Below are positions 9,594 to 18,178 of a DNA stretch of 40,575 bases, piece by piece (within the stretch, counting starts at the first letter, position 1; each line of letters starts with the position of its first letter). The stretch comes from Gammaproteobacteria bacterium. GTDB taxonomy: Bacteria; Pseudomonadota; Gammaproteobacteria; Chromatiales; Chromatiaceae. The position numbers and the translations under genes are program-made. Under the pieces are notes generated by a model, which had not been told where the DNA came from, ran no database searches, and was given only the letters and a program-made list of their open reading frames with translations. The DNA lies in contig JAJRZI010000093.1 of assembly GCA_024275295.1 (NCBI GenBank), positions 1 to 40,575 on the forward strand, in the 5' to 3' direction.

Positions 9594-10099
9594 CTGTCAT
9601 CCGTTTTTTTGCTCAGAAGATCTTGCTGCTGTTTGCCCTCAGGAGCTGGCTGACGCTCCAGCAATGCAATCTCTTCCCGAAAGGCATTCACATCCTCAAA
9701 CTTACGATAGACAGAGGCAAAACGAACATAGGCCACCTGATCCAGGCTACGCAGCTCCTCCATAACCCACTCACCCACTTGATTGGTGGGTATCTCACGC
9801 TCGCCTGATGCCATCAATTTACGTCGAATGTGATTCAGCGCATCATCCACTTGCTCGGTACTGACTGGCCGTTTTTCCAATGCGCGAGCAATACCTGACG
9901 CAACCTTTCGCCCATCAAACGGCACCCGGCTGCCATCTCTTTTGACGAGATGTGGTAGCGTAAGCTCAGCCGTCTCATAAGTGGTGCAACGTTCTTTGCA
10001 GACTGTGCATTCTCGACGGCGACGTACCTGATCCCCTTCACCAGAAAGACGGGAATCGATAACTTTCGTATCTTGAGCACCACAGAAAGGACAGCGCAT
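9590..10099 (-). CDS. nrdR: Transcriptional repressor NrdR
   Basis: NrdR is an ATP/dATP-sensing repressor of ribonucleotide reductase genes. The N-terminal zinc ribbon has CPFCG and CTVCKERC around RRRRECTVC, and residues about 45-140 form the ATP-cone ([19 protein letters not shown]). It has 169 residues, with a C-terminal tail slightly longer than the 149 of E. coli. It begins 57 nt after glyA and overlaps ribD by 4 nt, the standard gammaproteobacterial order. Confidence 0.96.
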   Translation of the reverse strand: MRCPFCGAQDTKVIDSRLSGEGDQVRRRRECTVCKERCTTYETAELTLPHLVKRDGSRVPFDGRKVASGIARALEKRPVSTEQVDDALNHIRRKLMASGEREIPTNQVGEWVMEELRSLDQVAYVRFASVYRKFEDVNAFREEIALLERQPAPEGKQQQDLLSKKTDDR

Positions 10100-10120
10100 G
10101 GTTATATATAGGCTCTATTG

Positions 10121-10144
10121 GCGAGCATCTGGGCAGATGCCCGC
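10121..10144 (-). terminator. Hairpin between glyA and nrdR
   Basis: Read on the minus strand, GCGGGCATCTG pairs with CAGATGCTCGC around a two-base loop, an 11-bp stem that includes one G-U pair. On the plus strand that position would be a mismatch, which favours a minus-strand RNA. It lies 12 nt after the glyA stop and is not followed by a U tract, so it may slow or stabilise transcripts rather than end them. Confidence 0.4.
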
Positions 10145-10156
10145 TACACAATCAGG

Positions 10157-11410
10157 TTATTTATAAACGGGAAAACGTCGACACAGCTCAGCAGCCTTGG
10201 CCTTCACCTGCTCAACGGTAGCCGCATCGCCCTTGCTGTCGATCACATCACACATCCAACCCGCCAGGTCACGCACCTCCTCTTCCCCAAAGCCACGGGT
10301 GGTTGCCGCAGGTGTGCCAATACGAATACCACTGGTAACAAACGGAGACTGCGGGTCATTGGGCACCGCATTCATATTCACGGTGATATTAGCGCTACCC
10401 AACCAGGCATCCACCTCTTTTCCAGTCAGCCCTGCCTCAATAAAGCTCACCAGAAACAGATGATCATCTGTACCACCTGATACCACATCATAGCCTCGCT
10501 CGATAAAGACCTTGGCCATCGCCTGGGCATTCGTCATCACCTGCTGCTGATAACTTTTAAACTCAGGCTGCATCGCCTCTTTAAAGGCCACTGCCTTGGC
10601 AGCAATAACATGCATCAGAGGGCCGCCCTGTGTTCCAGGAAAGACCAGTGAATTCAGCTTTTTCTCTATTTCAGGATTGGCCTTGGCCAGAATCAGACCG
10701 CCACGCGGGCCACGCAGGGTTTTATGGGTTGTGGTGGTGGTAACATCGGCAATCTGTACCGGGCTGGGGTATAGGCCAGCGGCAACAAGCCCCGCCACAT
10801 GGGCCATATCCACAAACAGATAGGCACCCACTTCATCGGCAATAGTACGGAATCGCTGCCAATCCACCACACGGGAATAGGCAGAAAAGCCGGCCACAAT
10901 CATCTTCGGCTTATGCTCACGGGCCAGTCGCTCTACTTCGTCGTAATCAATCTCGCCGGTCTCAGGATTAAGTCCATACTGAACGGCATTGTAGATCTTG
11001 CCAGAGAAATTGGGCTTTGCGCCGTGAGTCAGATGGCCACCGTGCGCCAGACTCATGCCCAGCACGGTATCACCCGGCTGGCAAAGTGCCATGTAGACAG
11101 CAGCATTGGCCTGTGAACCGGCATGTGGCTGTACGTTGGCATAATCTGCTCCAAACAGCGCTTTGGCCCGGTCGATGGTCAGCTGCTCAGCAATATCAAC
11201 AAATTCACAACCACCGTAGTAACGCTTACCCGGATAGCCTTCTGCATACTTGTTGGTCAGCACCGAACCCTGCGCCTGCATTACCCGGGGACTGGTATAG
11301 TTTTCCGAGGCGATCAGCTCAATGTGTTCCTCCTGGCGCTGCTCTTCAGCCTGAATGGCCGCCCAGATCTCATCATCAAAACCACTGATCTGCATCTCTT
11401 TGCTAAACAT
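10157..11410 (-). CDS. glyA: Serine hydroxymethyltransferase
   Basis: This PLP enzyme converts serine and tetrahydrofolate to glycine and 5,10-methylene-tetrahydrofolate in the cytosol. The PLP-binding lysine lies in [15 protein letters not shown]. Also visible are [34 protein letters not shown], and [13 protein letters not shown]. The length of 417 residues equals E. coli GlyA. GGAG lies 11 nt before the ATG. It leads the glyA-nrdR-rib block. A palindromic element sits 50 nt upstream of the start and could affect its promoter. Confidence 0.97.
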   Translation of the reverse strand: MFSKEMQISGFDDEIWAAIQAEEQRQEEHIELIASENYTSPRVMQAQGSVLTNKYAEGYPGKRYYGGCEFVDIAEQLTIDRAKALFGADYANVQPHAGSQANAAVYMALCQPGDTVLGMSLAHGGHLTHGAKPNFSGKIYNAVQYGLNPETGEIDYDEVERLAREHKPKMIVAGFSAYSRVVDWQRFRTIADEVGAYLFVDMAHVAGLVAAGLYPSPVQIADVTTTTTHKTLRGPRGGLILAKANPEIEKKLNSLVFPGTQGGPLMHVIAAKAVAFKEAMQPEFKSYQQQVMTNAQAMAKVFIERGYDVVSGGTDDHLFLVSFIEAGLTGKEVDAWLGSANITVNMNAVPNDPQSPFVTSGIRIGTPAATTRGFGEEEVRDLAGWMCDVIDSKGDAATVEQVKAKAAELCRRFPVYK

Positions 11411-11462
11411 TTATACCCATCTCCGCCAAGTCAAAAGGGCTATTTTAACCTAAAAATCAAAC

Positions 11463-11651
11463 TTAGCCCGGATGTTTCATGAATTCGCATAATTATCGCG
11501 CAGGATATTGGTTTTACTACCAAAAAAACGGGCACTAGAAGGGATTTTCTGAAGGCGTCGCATATCAGTGATTATGCGCAACTAAAGAAGATTTCTTGTG
11601 GAATCAATAGACAAGCGAGAACATGCGCAATTCATGAAACATCCAGGTTAG
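11463..11651. mobile_element. MITE-like palindromic element upstream of glyA
   Basis: Two imperfect inverted arms of about 37 nt flank a 114-nt core with no gene. The left arm (11463-11500) contains GGATGTTTCATGAATT then CGCAT; the right arm (11615-11651) contains ATGCGC then AATTCATGAAACATCC. Sixteen bases of the arms are identical, and the match continues imperfectly outward and inward. The core has a smaller inverted pair CGCATA/TATGCG near 11560-11577. Size, arms and lack of coding fit a non-autonomous transposable element. I cannot assign its family, and no clear target-site duplication is seen. The whole 11411-11790 stretch holds this element, a terminator and the glyA leader. Confidence 0.55.
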
Positions 11652-11731
11652 GCGGCACATATCAAGCGTCAATCCGTGAGGCTGGGGCAACAGGATGGAA
11701 ATTCAGGAGGAAGGCCAGCACCTCCAGATAC

Positions 11732-11769
11732 AATTACGGCGACTAAGAAGATTCTTAGCCGCCGTAATT
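11732..11769 (-). terminator. Strong hairpin downstream of the VPxPA-CTERM gene
   Basis: Two 18-nt arms (11732-11749 and 11752-11769) pair around a two-base loop. The only imperfect position is A-C on the plus strand but G-U on the minus strand, so the stem is complete in minus-strand RNA. It lies 22 nt past the stop of the gene ending at 11791. The 3' flank is AU-rich from inside the stem, without a long U run. Confidence 0.65.
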
Positions 11770-11790
11770 CTGATCAAGTTTTAACAGATG

Positions 11791-12438
11791 TTAACGCTGT
11801 TTGCGCAAGCGGCCAAAGCCCAGCAAGCCCATTAGACCACTGCCAAACAACCAAACAGCAGCTGGAATGGGGACAGGTGCCACATTACCATCAAGAACAG
11901 CCCAGGCATAAAACTGATTGGTTTCGGAAGCCTTGCTCTGATATCCATCTGACATATCAAAATACATTGCTTCGCTACCTGAAAACTCACTGCCTGACCA
12001 ATAGGAAGCTGGTTTCAGGCTGCTGCCAAAAATGCTGTTTTCATCGCTGCCATAAGTGAAGCTATCAGCACTACTGGTATAGCCAAGGTTAACGTAGAAC
12101 ATGTAGCCTAATTCGGAGACCATACTGCTATTGTTATAGCCTTTATCTGTTGTCCCATCCTCAGCATAGGTCATGTTATAAGCTTCACCATCCAGCGGTT
12201 CTATTGTTGGCAGACGCCAGCCACCAAACCCCTTATAGGCCAGACCAGCAACCCAGGTTTGAGCTGCATCCCAGGTCATTTTGCCATCACCATAGTTGGC
12301 ATCTTGTAACCAGGTAACATCCAGCACATCATCATAGATGAAGCCGCCACCATTATCGACCAGTGCTGCTTGTGCTGCAGTTGATAGTCCAATAGCCAAT
12401 AACCCTGCGCACAACACACCTGTGTAGTGTTTTTCCAT
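11791..12438 (-). CDS. Secreted DUF1566-like protein with VPxPA-CTERM sorting signal
   Basis: Residues 1-24 are a signal peptide ending STAAQAA. The middle carries DVLDVTWLQDANYG, WRLPTIEP and SYWSGSEF, the pattern of Lcl/DUF1566 C-type-lectin-like domains. The C-terminus reads VPIPAAVWLFGSGLMGLLGF followed by basic RLRKQR, the tripartite PEP-CTERM-type signal (motif, membrane helix, Arg cluster) of the VPxPA class. Such proteins are exported, processed by an exosortase and often go to the cell surface or extracellular matrix. No exosortase gene is in this window. It appears to be a single-gene unit with its own terminator. Confidence 0.8.
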   Translation of the reverse strand: MEKHYTGVLCAGLLAIGLSTAAQAALVDNGGGFIYDDVLDVTWLQDANYGDGKMTWDAAQTWVAGLAYKGFGGWRLPTIEPLDGEAYNMTYAEDGTTDKGYNNSSMVSELGYMFYVNLGYTSSADSFTYGSDENSIFGSSLKPASYWSGSEFSGSEAMYFDMSDGYQSKASETNQFYAWAVLDGNVAPVPIPAAVWLFGSGLMGLLGFGRLRKQR

Positions 12439-12563
12439 ACCTGCCTCTCTTGATTTTTTTAGAGCAATATTTATTTTATTCCAAATGCTTCTTAAACCCT
12501 ACCGTTAAACAGCAATAATCCACAATAAATTCATTGATTTAAAAAGCCCTACAGATCGCTATA

Positions 12564-13271
12564 CTAATCTATATGATTCTGCTTCCGCAATACATAAGCG
12601 CTGATTAGCTGCTCTATTTTATCCTGCTCATACGGTCGAAGACCGCTTAACACCATCATTTTCTGGCCTCTACCAACAACCTCACCTGATTCTTTCAAGC
12701 AAAACTCCAGTGTCACATTACCTCTTTTTTTGATGATCTCCAGATTAGAGCTAACCAATTCAAGTTTGGGGTCTACAAGATCAAGCCGATCCAGCTCAAA
12801 TGACATCCCCTGATACATCACCAATGGGCGATCGGGGTTTATCATGACGCGATGCTCTGCCATGAGTGGCACCAGAATATGCGGGAAATTATGCCCAGAG
12901 AACTCTACATAACTGCGGGTAAAACAGTCGATTAATGCCTGATCAGTTGAAACATCACCACTACAATCAAAGTAAAGATACTCCTTGCCTGCTTCACTGA
13001 TGATAGAGATATGCTCTTCATTCACATCCGGGACAAGCAGCGACACATCATCCGTTACCATGCCGGCAAAGGTGAAGTTCATCTTGCTGCTTAGGCCATA
13101 TTTGGCCAGCATAATGGCAAACAACAGATCACCCGGCACGCAAAAACGTTTGGCATCTATGTCGTGGATTGGATTGAAATCGTCAGCAATATTTTTTGCA
13201 AAATCACTGGCCTGCTGACGTGAAACCTGAATTTGACGATCTCTCTTCAGATAATATTTTTCTACTAACAT
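12564..13271 (-). CDS. DUF3581 family protein
   Basis: The 235-residue chain has no signal peptide or membrane segment. The N-terminal part VSRQQASDFAKNIADDFNPIHD and AKRFCVPGDLLFA matches the DUF3581 family known from Gammaproteobacteria. The DFNPIH segment resembles the active-site motif of MaoC-like hot-dog hydratases, so a hot-dog fold is plausible, but no enzyme activity can be assigned. The gene stands alone, with 64 nt to the transporter gene downstream of 13336 and 125 nt to the next gene. GTAG/AAAT-rich sequence precedes the start and no strong ribosome binding site is visible. Confidence 0.75.
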   Translation of the reverse strand: MLVEKYYLKRDRQIQVSRQQASDFAKNIADDFNPIHDIDAKRFCVPGDLLFAIMLAKYGLSSKMNFTFAGMVTDDVSLLVPDVNEEHISIISEAGKEYLYFDCSGDVSTDQALIDCFTRSYVEFSGHNFPHILVPLMAEHRVMINPDRPLVMYQGMSFELDRLDLVDPKLELVSSNLEIIKKRGNVTLEFCLKESGEVVGRGQKMMVLSGLRPYEQDKIEQLISAYVLRKQNHID

Positions 13272-13335
13272 TTAAATAGTCACAACAAAAAAGGAGGAAT
13301 GAATGGGATGACAGGGCGTGCTGTTTAGGCAGATG

Positions 13336-14427
13336 CTAAGGCATGACATCTCCCACGATCCCTTCCACCTCAATGGTAACATGGGTAACCTGAGGCGCTA
13401 TCTCTTGTAGCCTCGCCTCAAGCTCATCAATAATCTGCTCTGTACGCTCCAAGGTGCTTTGTACAGCCGCACGGGCACCCAGATAGCTTTTAACCTCGGG
13501 CGATGCCTGGCGGTGTTGTGGTATCTGGCTCATCATTTTTTCAGTTTGCTGTTCAATCATACTGCGCAGCCCAGGCACTATGGCCTCCTCTCGCAATTCA
13601 ATCTCTGCCACCAGCACCGTGTTATTTTCATCCAGAATGATTGAACGCAGATCATGATATCGCTCTACTTCAGCATGTTCCTTTGCTACCTGAATAAATG
13701 CATTCTCTGCACTGCGATCACGCATATCTGCAAGAAACCGCATATTCACCCATCCAAGATAAAAAGCGATACAACCGAGCATAACGGCAATCAGCGCAGA
13801 AAAACCAATATCCCAGAGAACATTGCCTGTAACGGCACTGAGACCAATGCCCGCAACTGCAAAAGCTAGGCACAGCATGGCCACAGAGTCCTCCAGCACC
13901 ACTGCAATCAGGGTTGGATCTTTGGATTCAATAAGATAACGAATGGGATGAGTAACGCCATCCCTGCGCATGGCTGATAGAAACTCTTTCAGCGCAACAA
14001 GAAATGAGTAGCCCTCAATAATAAAGGCAAGGCCAAGTACGATTAGCGCCAATCCAAGCGGATCAAAAAAGATTCCCAGCACCTCCACAAGTGCGGGATC
14101 ACCAGCTTTATTCAGGTTATGCCAAGCATGCCACGCATTGGCCAACCCCAAACCTGCACCTATAGAGAATAGCCCAATGGCACTCCATAGATTCCAAAGA
14201 TATTTTTTCTGTGCATGGCCAAAGGCATAGTTTTGGTCAGCAGGCCGTGCTGCTTCGACCAATCCGAAAAAGAGAAACCCCTGATTGAGGGTATCCATCA
14301 GGCTATGGACGGCCTCGTTCATCATTGAGGGCGAGCCCCCTGCAAATGCCGTCAAAAACTTCAATACCGTGACAACAGCATTGGCAACAATAGCCGTGAC
14401 CACTGCCTTTTTAGAACCGTGAGACAT
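13336..14427 (-). CDS. Cation diffusion facilitator family transporter
   Basis: This is a 363-residue membrane protein with six predicted helices and a soluble C-terminal domain. Helix 2 has NEAVHSLMDTLNQ, the HxxxD metal site. In helix 5 the usual HxxxD is replaced by LEDSVAML, an ED pair, as in the SLC30A9-like branch of the family. The loop FGHAQKKYLWNL matches that branch as well. Family members exchange divalent cations (Zn, Mn, Fe, Co) for protons. The C-terminal HVTIEVEG fits the cytoplasmic dimer domain. The substrate cannot be told. The region before its start holds a duplicated argA 3' fragment. Confidence 0.85.
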   Translation of the reverse strand: MSHGSKKAVVTAIVANAVVTVLKFLTAFAGGSPSMMNEAVHSLMDTLNQGFLFFGLVEAARPADQNYAFGHAQKKYLWNLWSAIGLFSIGAGLGLANAWHAWHNLNKAGDPALVEVLGIFFDPLGLALIVLGLAFIIEGYSFLVALKEFLSAMRRDGVTHPIRYLIESKDPTLIAVVLEDSVAMLCLAFAVAGIGLSAVTGNVLWDIGFSALIAVMLGCIAFYLGWVNMRFLADMRDRSAENAFIQVAKEHAEVERYHDLRSIILDENNTVLVAEIELREEAIVPGLRSMIEQQTEKMMSQIPQHRQASPEVKSYLGARAAVQSTLERTEQIIDELEARLQEIAPQVTHVTIEVEGIVGDVMP

Positions 14428-14501
14428 GGTTGTTCTTATTTAATCCCTGCATAAACGGAAACAATAGAGGATGGGCAGACTACCAAAATGGCACCGCAAA
14501 A

Positions 14502-14542
14502 TCAGAGCTTTTTGAAAAACATCTTGGCATTGCACCGATAGT
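14502..14542 (-). repeat. Duplicated 3' end of argA (distal copy of a 41-bp direct repeat)
   Basis: This matches 23844-23884 in the same orientation at 38 of 41 positions. Read on the minus strand it encodes YRCNAKMFFKKL and a TGA stop, against YRRNAKVFFKKL and TGA at the end of intact argA. Sequence on the high-coordinate side (14543-14612) has no argA similarity. It marks one edge of a 9.4-kb signalling block, in the position expected for the far attachment site of an element integrated at the argA 3' end. Confidence 0.75.
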
Positions 14543-14612
14543 CAGCACCCAGCCAGCAACAATCACTCACTGAATTGCCAGGAGAAAACTGAAAACAGCA
14601 GAGGAAAACCCA

Positions 14613-15266
14613 CTAATCTGCACTTATTGCCTGGGCATGTCTCCCCAGTTTAATATCGTGAATTCCACAGGCCACGGCCATGGCAATGAGATCCGACAGC
14701 GACTCCGCCACCATTTTCTCCATAACCCGCCTGCGGTGAATCTCGACCGTACGATGGCTGATGTCCAGCTTTTTCGCAATGGATTTATTTGGGCAGCCAT
14801 CCGCCACCAGCGCCATGACATCACGCTCCCGGGGCGTTAGCTGCTTAAAGCGAATCAGAGTATCGGCCTTTTCTTTTTCTCTTTGCCGTTCTTCAGCATC
14901 CTGCACCATTGCTTTTTTGATACATGCCAGCAAGGCCTCATTATCGAAAGGTTTTTCCAGGAAATCACTGGCTCCCTTTTTGATGGCTCGTACAGCCATG
15001 GATACATCTCCATGGCCGGTGATAAAGATAATCGGGATTTTGACGCCGTTGGTTGCCAGGGCATCCTGTAGTTCCAGGCCATCCATTCCCGGCATCCGTA
15101 TGTCGAGGAGCAGGCAGCCGGGCCGAGCCGGATTGCAGGCTTCCAGAAATTTATGAGCAGAAGGGTAGGTCTCTACCGGAACCCCCTTCGAACTCAGGTA
15201 GAGCGCAAGGGCATCGCGGACAGCCCGATCATCGTCGACAAGGAACAGGATTGGTTCATATTTCAT
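14613..15266 (-). CDS. FixJ/NarL-type response regulator
   Basis: The 217-residue protein has an N-terminal receiver with acidic pocket DDD at 11-13, phosphoacceptor D55 in LLDIRMPGMDG, T83 and K105 (EKPF). The C-terminal LuxR-type DNA-binding domain reads LTPRERDVMALVADGCPNKSI and SHRTVEIHRRRVMEKM. It would bind promoters when phosphorylated. Its ATG overlaps the end of the upstream kinase gene by 11 nt, so that kinase is its likely partner, as in FixL-FixJ. The targets are unknown. Confidence 0.92.
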   Translation of the reverse strand: MKYEPILFLVDDDRAVRDALALYLSSKGVPVETYPSAHKFLEACNPARPGCLLLDIRMPGMDGLELQDALATNGVKIPIIFITGHGDVSMAVRAIKKGASDFLEKPFDNEALLACIKKAMVQDAEERQREKEKADTLIRFKQLTPRERDVMALVADGCPNKSIAKKLDISHRTVEIHRRRVMEKMVAESLSDLIAMAVACGIHDIKLGRHAQAISAD

Positions 15267-17939
15267 AATTGGGCAATTCCCGGTCTAGCGGTAAGCTAAA
15301 GTGGAAGAGGGCTCCGCCGGGCGTACCGCTCTCCGCCCAGAGGCGGCCACCATGCGACTCGATGATCGATCGGCTAATGGATAACCCCATCCCAAGGCCG
15401 GCAGCTTTGGTGGTGTAGAAGGGGTCAAACAGGTGACTCATAGCTTCAGCATCCAGCCCGGAGCCGCTATCCTGCACCGTGATTTGAATCCACTCCCCGC
15501 CCTCCTTGATGCAGGTACTTATGGTCAGCGCACCTTGGGACGCCATCGCATCGATGGCGTTACGCACCAGATTCAGGAGCACCTGTTCAATCTGGATGCT
15601 GTCGACGTACACCATGGGCAGCGAATCGTTCAGCTCCAACTGCAATGCGATGGCCTGCTTCCGAAGCTCAGGCTTGGTGAGTGCAAGCACCTCCAATACC
15701 AGTGAATTGATATCGGCAAGCTCTTTTTGGGCCTCCTCTTTGCGCACCAGCCGGCGCATACGGCGGATGATTTCACCCGCACGCTGGGCCTGCTCATTGC
15801 ATTGTTCCATGGCATAGGTGATTTGCTCGATATTCTGGTTGTCGTTCTGCAGCATCTCCAGCCCTGCCATGCTGTAACCGGATATAGCAGTCAGCGGTTG
15901 ATTCAATTCGTGGGCCAGCCCAGAGGCCATCTCACCTAGAGTACTGAGCCGAGCCACATGAGCCAGATCGGCTTGGCGCATGCGAGCCTGTTCCTCAGCA
16001 TGACGGCGCTCGGTAATGTCGGTCTGAATGGCCAGATAATGGGTAATTCGACCCTTATCATCCTTGATCGGTGAAATCACGGTGTGATCCAGGTAGAGGG
16101 TACCATCCTTCCTTCTGTTCTTTATATCGCCACGCCATATCCGGCCGGACTTGATTGTCTGCCAAAGATCACGGTAGACCACCGCAGGTGTTTTATCCAA
16201 TTTCAGGATGTCAGGCAATTTACCCACCACCTCCTCGGCGCTATAACCAGAGACCTGAGTAAAAGCCGGATTGGTGTATTCAATGGCGCCATCGCAGTTC
16301 GTAATGATGATGGAGTTTGGACTCTGTTCCACGGCCTGGTGGAGTTCGCGCAGCCGTTCTTCCATCTGTTTGCGCTCCGTCAGGTCGGTGAATACACCGA
16401 AGCTGCCGCTGTACCGGCCCTCTTCATCCCGGATGATCTGCGGTGATATATGCAGGTAGACATTCGAGCCGTCCCGATGGGGTATCTCCCCTTCGTAGGC
16501 CTCTGCTCTTCCCTCACGCCGTGCGCGCATGATCTCCATCCAGCGGGGTAGATTAGACTCACCGATAAAGTCAGTAATTTGTCGGCCAACCATCTCCTTC
16601 CAGGAGTAACCCAACATCTCGCACAGCCGATTGTTGACATACTGCACTATGCCCTGCTCATCCTGCACGCCGAGCCCCTCGGACATGGTCTCCACCAGCG
16701 CTCTTCACTCTGCCTGAGCGCCTGTTCACTTCGTTTGCGCGCAGTGACATCCCGCGACATCAGTACAAAGCCGGTCAGGGTACCCTCCCTGTACCAGATC
16801 CCCGTGACCCGTGAATTAATGCAGCAGGATTTTCCCTCTTTAACCTGCTCCACCGAAAACCGGTATTCGCCCTCAGTTTTAACGCGCTCTATGGCCTGCT
16901 CAAAGCGGAAGTGATCCACCTCCTCCATGCTGTGCATCTGCAGAACTGTTTTGCCAAGCACCTGGTTAGCCGGGTAGCCAAATATCGTTTCCGCCGCAGG
17001 GTTGAAATGAGTAATGCAGAAATTGAGGTCTATGGCGATGATGGCCATATCCGTGGAGGAGTACAGGATATTTTTCAGCACCAGAGTATCACTAAGCTGC
17101 ACCTGGGTCTGTCTTAGTTGCTCTGCTTGATCACGGATGATCTCCTTGAGGAATTCCGTATACCCACCACTCAGGCCTTTGACAATATCGTGCTGGGTAA
17201 CAATACCCGCAGTACAGCCGGCTTCATCCACCACTACCAGCCGACAGATATGCTCTGCCCGCATGATCTGTGCAGCATCATGCAGGGCATAACCGATTCG
17301 AACGGTGCGAACAGGACTGCTCATGACCTGTCCGAGCAGCAGCGTACCAGCTCCGGAGTTCGCCAGTGCCAAGTGTACAATATCGCATTCAGTGATTATG
17401 CCGCTCGGGCAGCCATCCCGCTCGATCACCACGCAACATATGCCTTGCCTAGCCATGCACTGAACCGCCTCCTGCAGCAGGGCATCCTCCGGCAGGGTGA
17501 CCACACTGCCCGAAAGAGCAGCCGAGACCTCCTTGAGCTCAAAAAAATAATTGGGTTCAAGTTGCCTCAGGATATTAGACTCAGTCACCACACCAGCAAA
17601 CCGACCATCCCCATCTACTACGATAAGATGGCGTATGTGATGTTCCGCAAAGAGCTGGTAGGCTTCACGGTAATCCATCTCTTCCTGTACTGTAACCAGC
17701 TGGCGGGACATCAGCTCCCGGATTTTCAGTTCGGCCAACGGCTGCTGGTGGGCAACGCTCTTCACCAGATCCCGTTCTGTGAAGATCCCGATCGGCCGGT
17801 CATCCTCAGCCACCAGGATATAGCAGGCACCTGCCGCCTCCATTTGCGCGAGGGCCTCCATCACGGGACAGTCCGGTGTCACACACGAAACCGGTGAGGT
17901 GAGCAACTCCACAAGTGTTTTTTTCGTAATAGCTGTCAT
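15256..17939 (-). pseudogene. CBS-PAS-PAS-PAS sensor histidine kinase, frameshifted
   Basis: ATG at 17939 (MTAITKK) is the likely start; an earlier GTG at 18008 adds unconserved residues. Residues about 10-285 are four CBS motifs (two Bateman pairs), which bind adenine nucleotides in other proteins. Then comes a PAS domain, a break, two PAS/PAC domains, a FixL/DctB-type phosphoacceptor box GLAHELNQPLTAI, and an ATPase domain with LVRNAIDAM and GLGMGLSI. The first frame ends after SEERW near 16697 and the next begins at VETMSEGLG near 16695; seven bases seem to be missing between, in the common linker. The span is 2684 nt, one short of frame, which fits a 7-nt loss. Alternatively the kinase half could start by itself at GTG 16695 or ATG 16686. 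It is paired with the regulator ending at 14613. Confidence 0.85.
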
Positions 17940-18178
17940 GGCACAATGCAGAAAAAGCGGGGATCCGCAGACGAAGATGGATGCAGGTGATGTTACACCA
18001 TTTTGCACCTACCATCGGAGAAGTATCTGCAGAAAAAGTTGGCTGGCAGGAGACCCTATAAAATTAGCGAAATAACCCTATACTTGTAGTTAGAATTTTC
18101 TCCTTAAAGAAAATCCTTTATAAAACAGGCACGGACGTAGCATTGCAAAATTCCAATAAACAGGCTGACAGGAGCACC

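Noticed and set aside
17940-18178. Divergent promoters between the two kinases
   Set aside because: TATAAA and TATACT are present near 18057-18083, but no -35 element lies at a suitable distance, so I do not call them.
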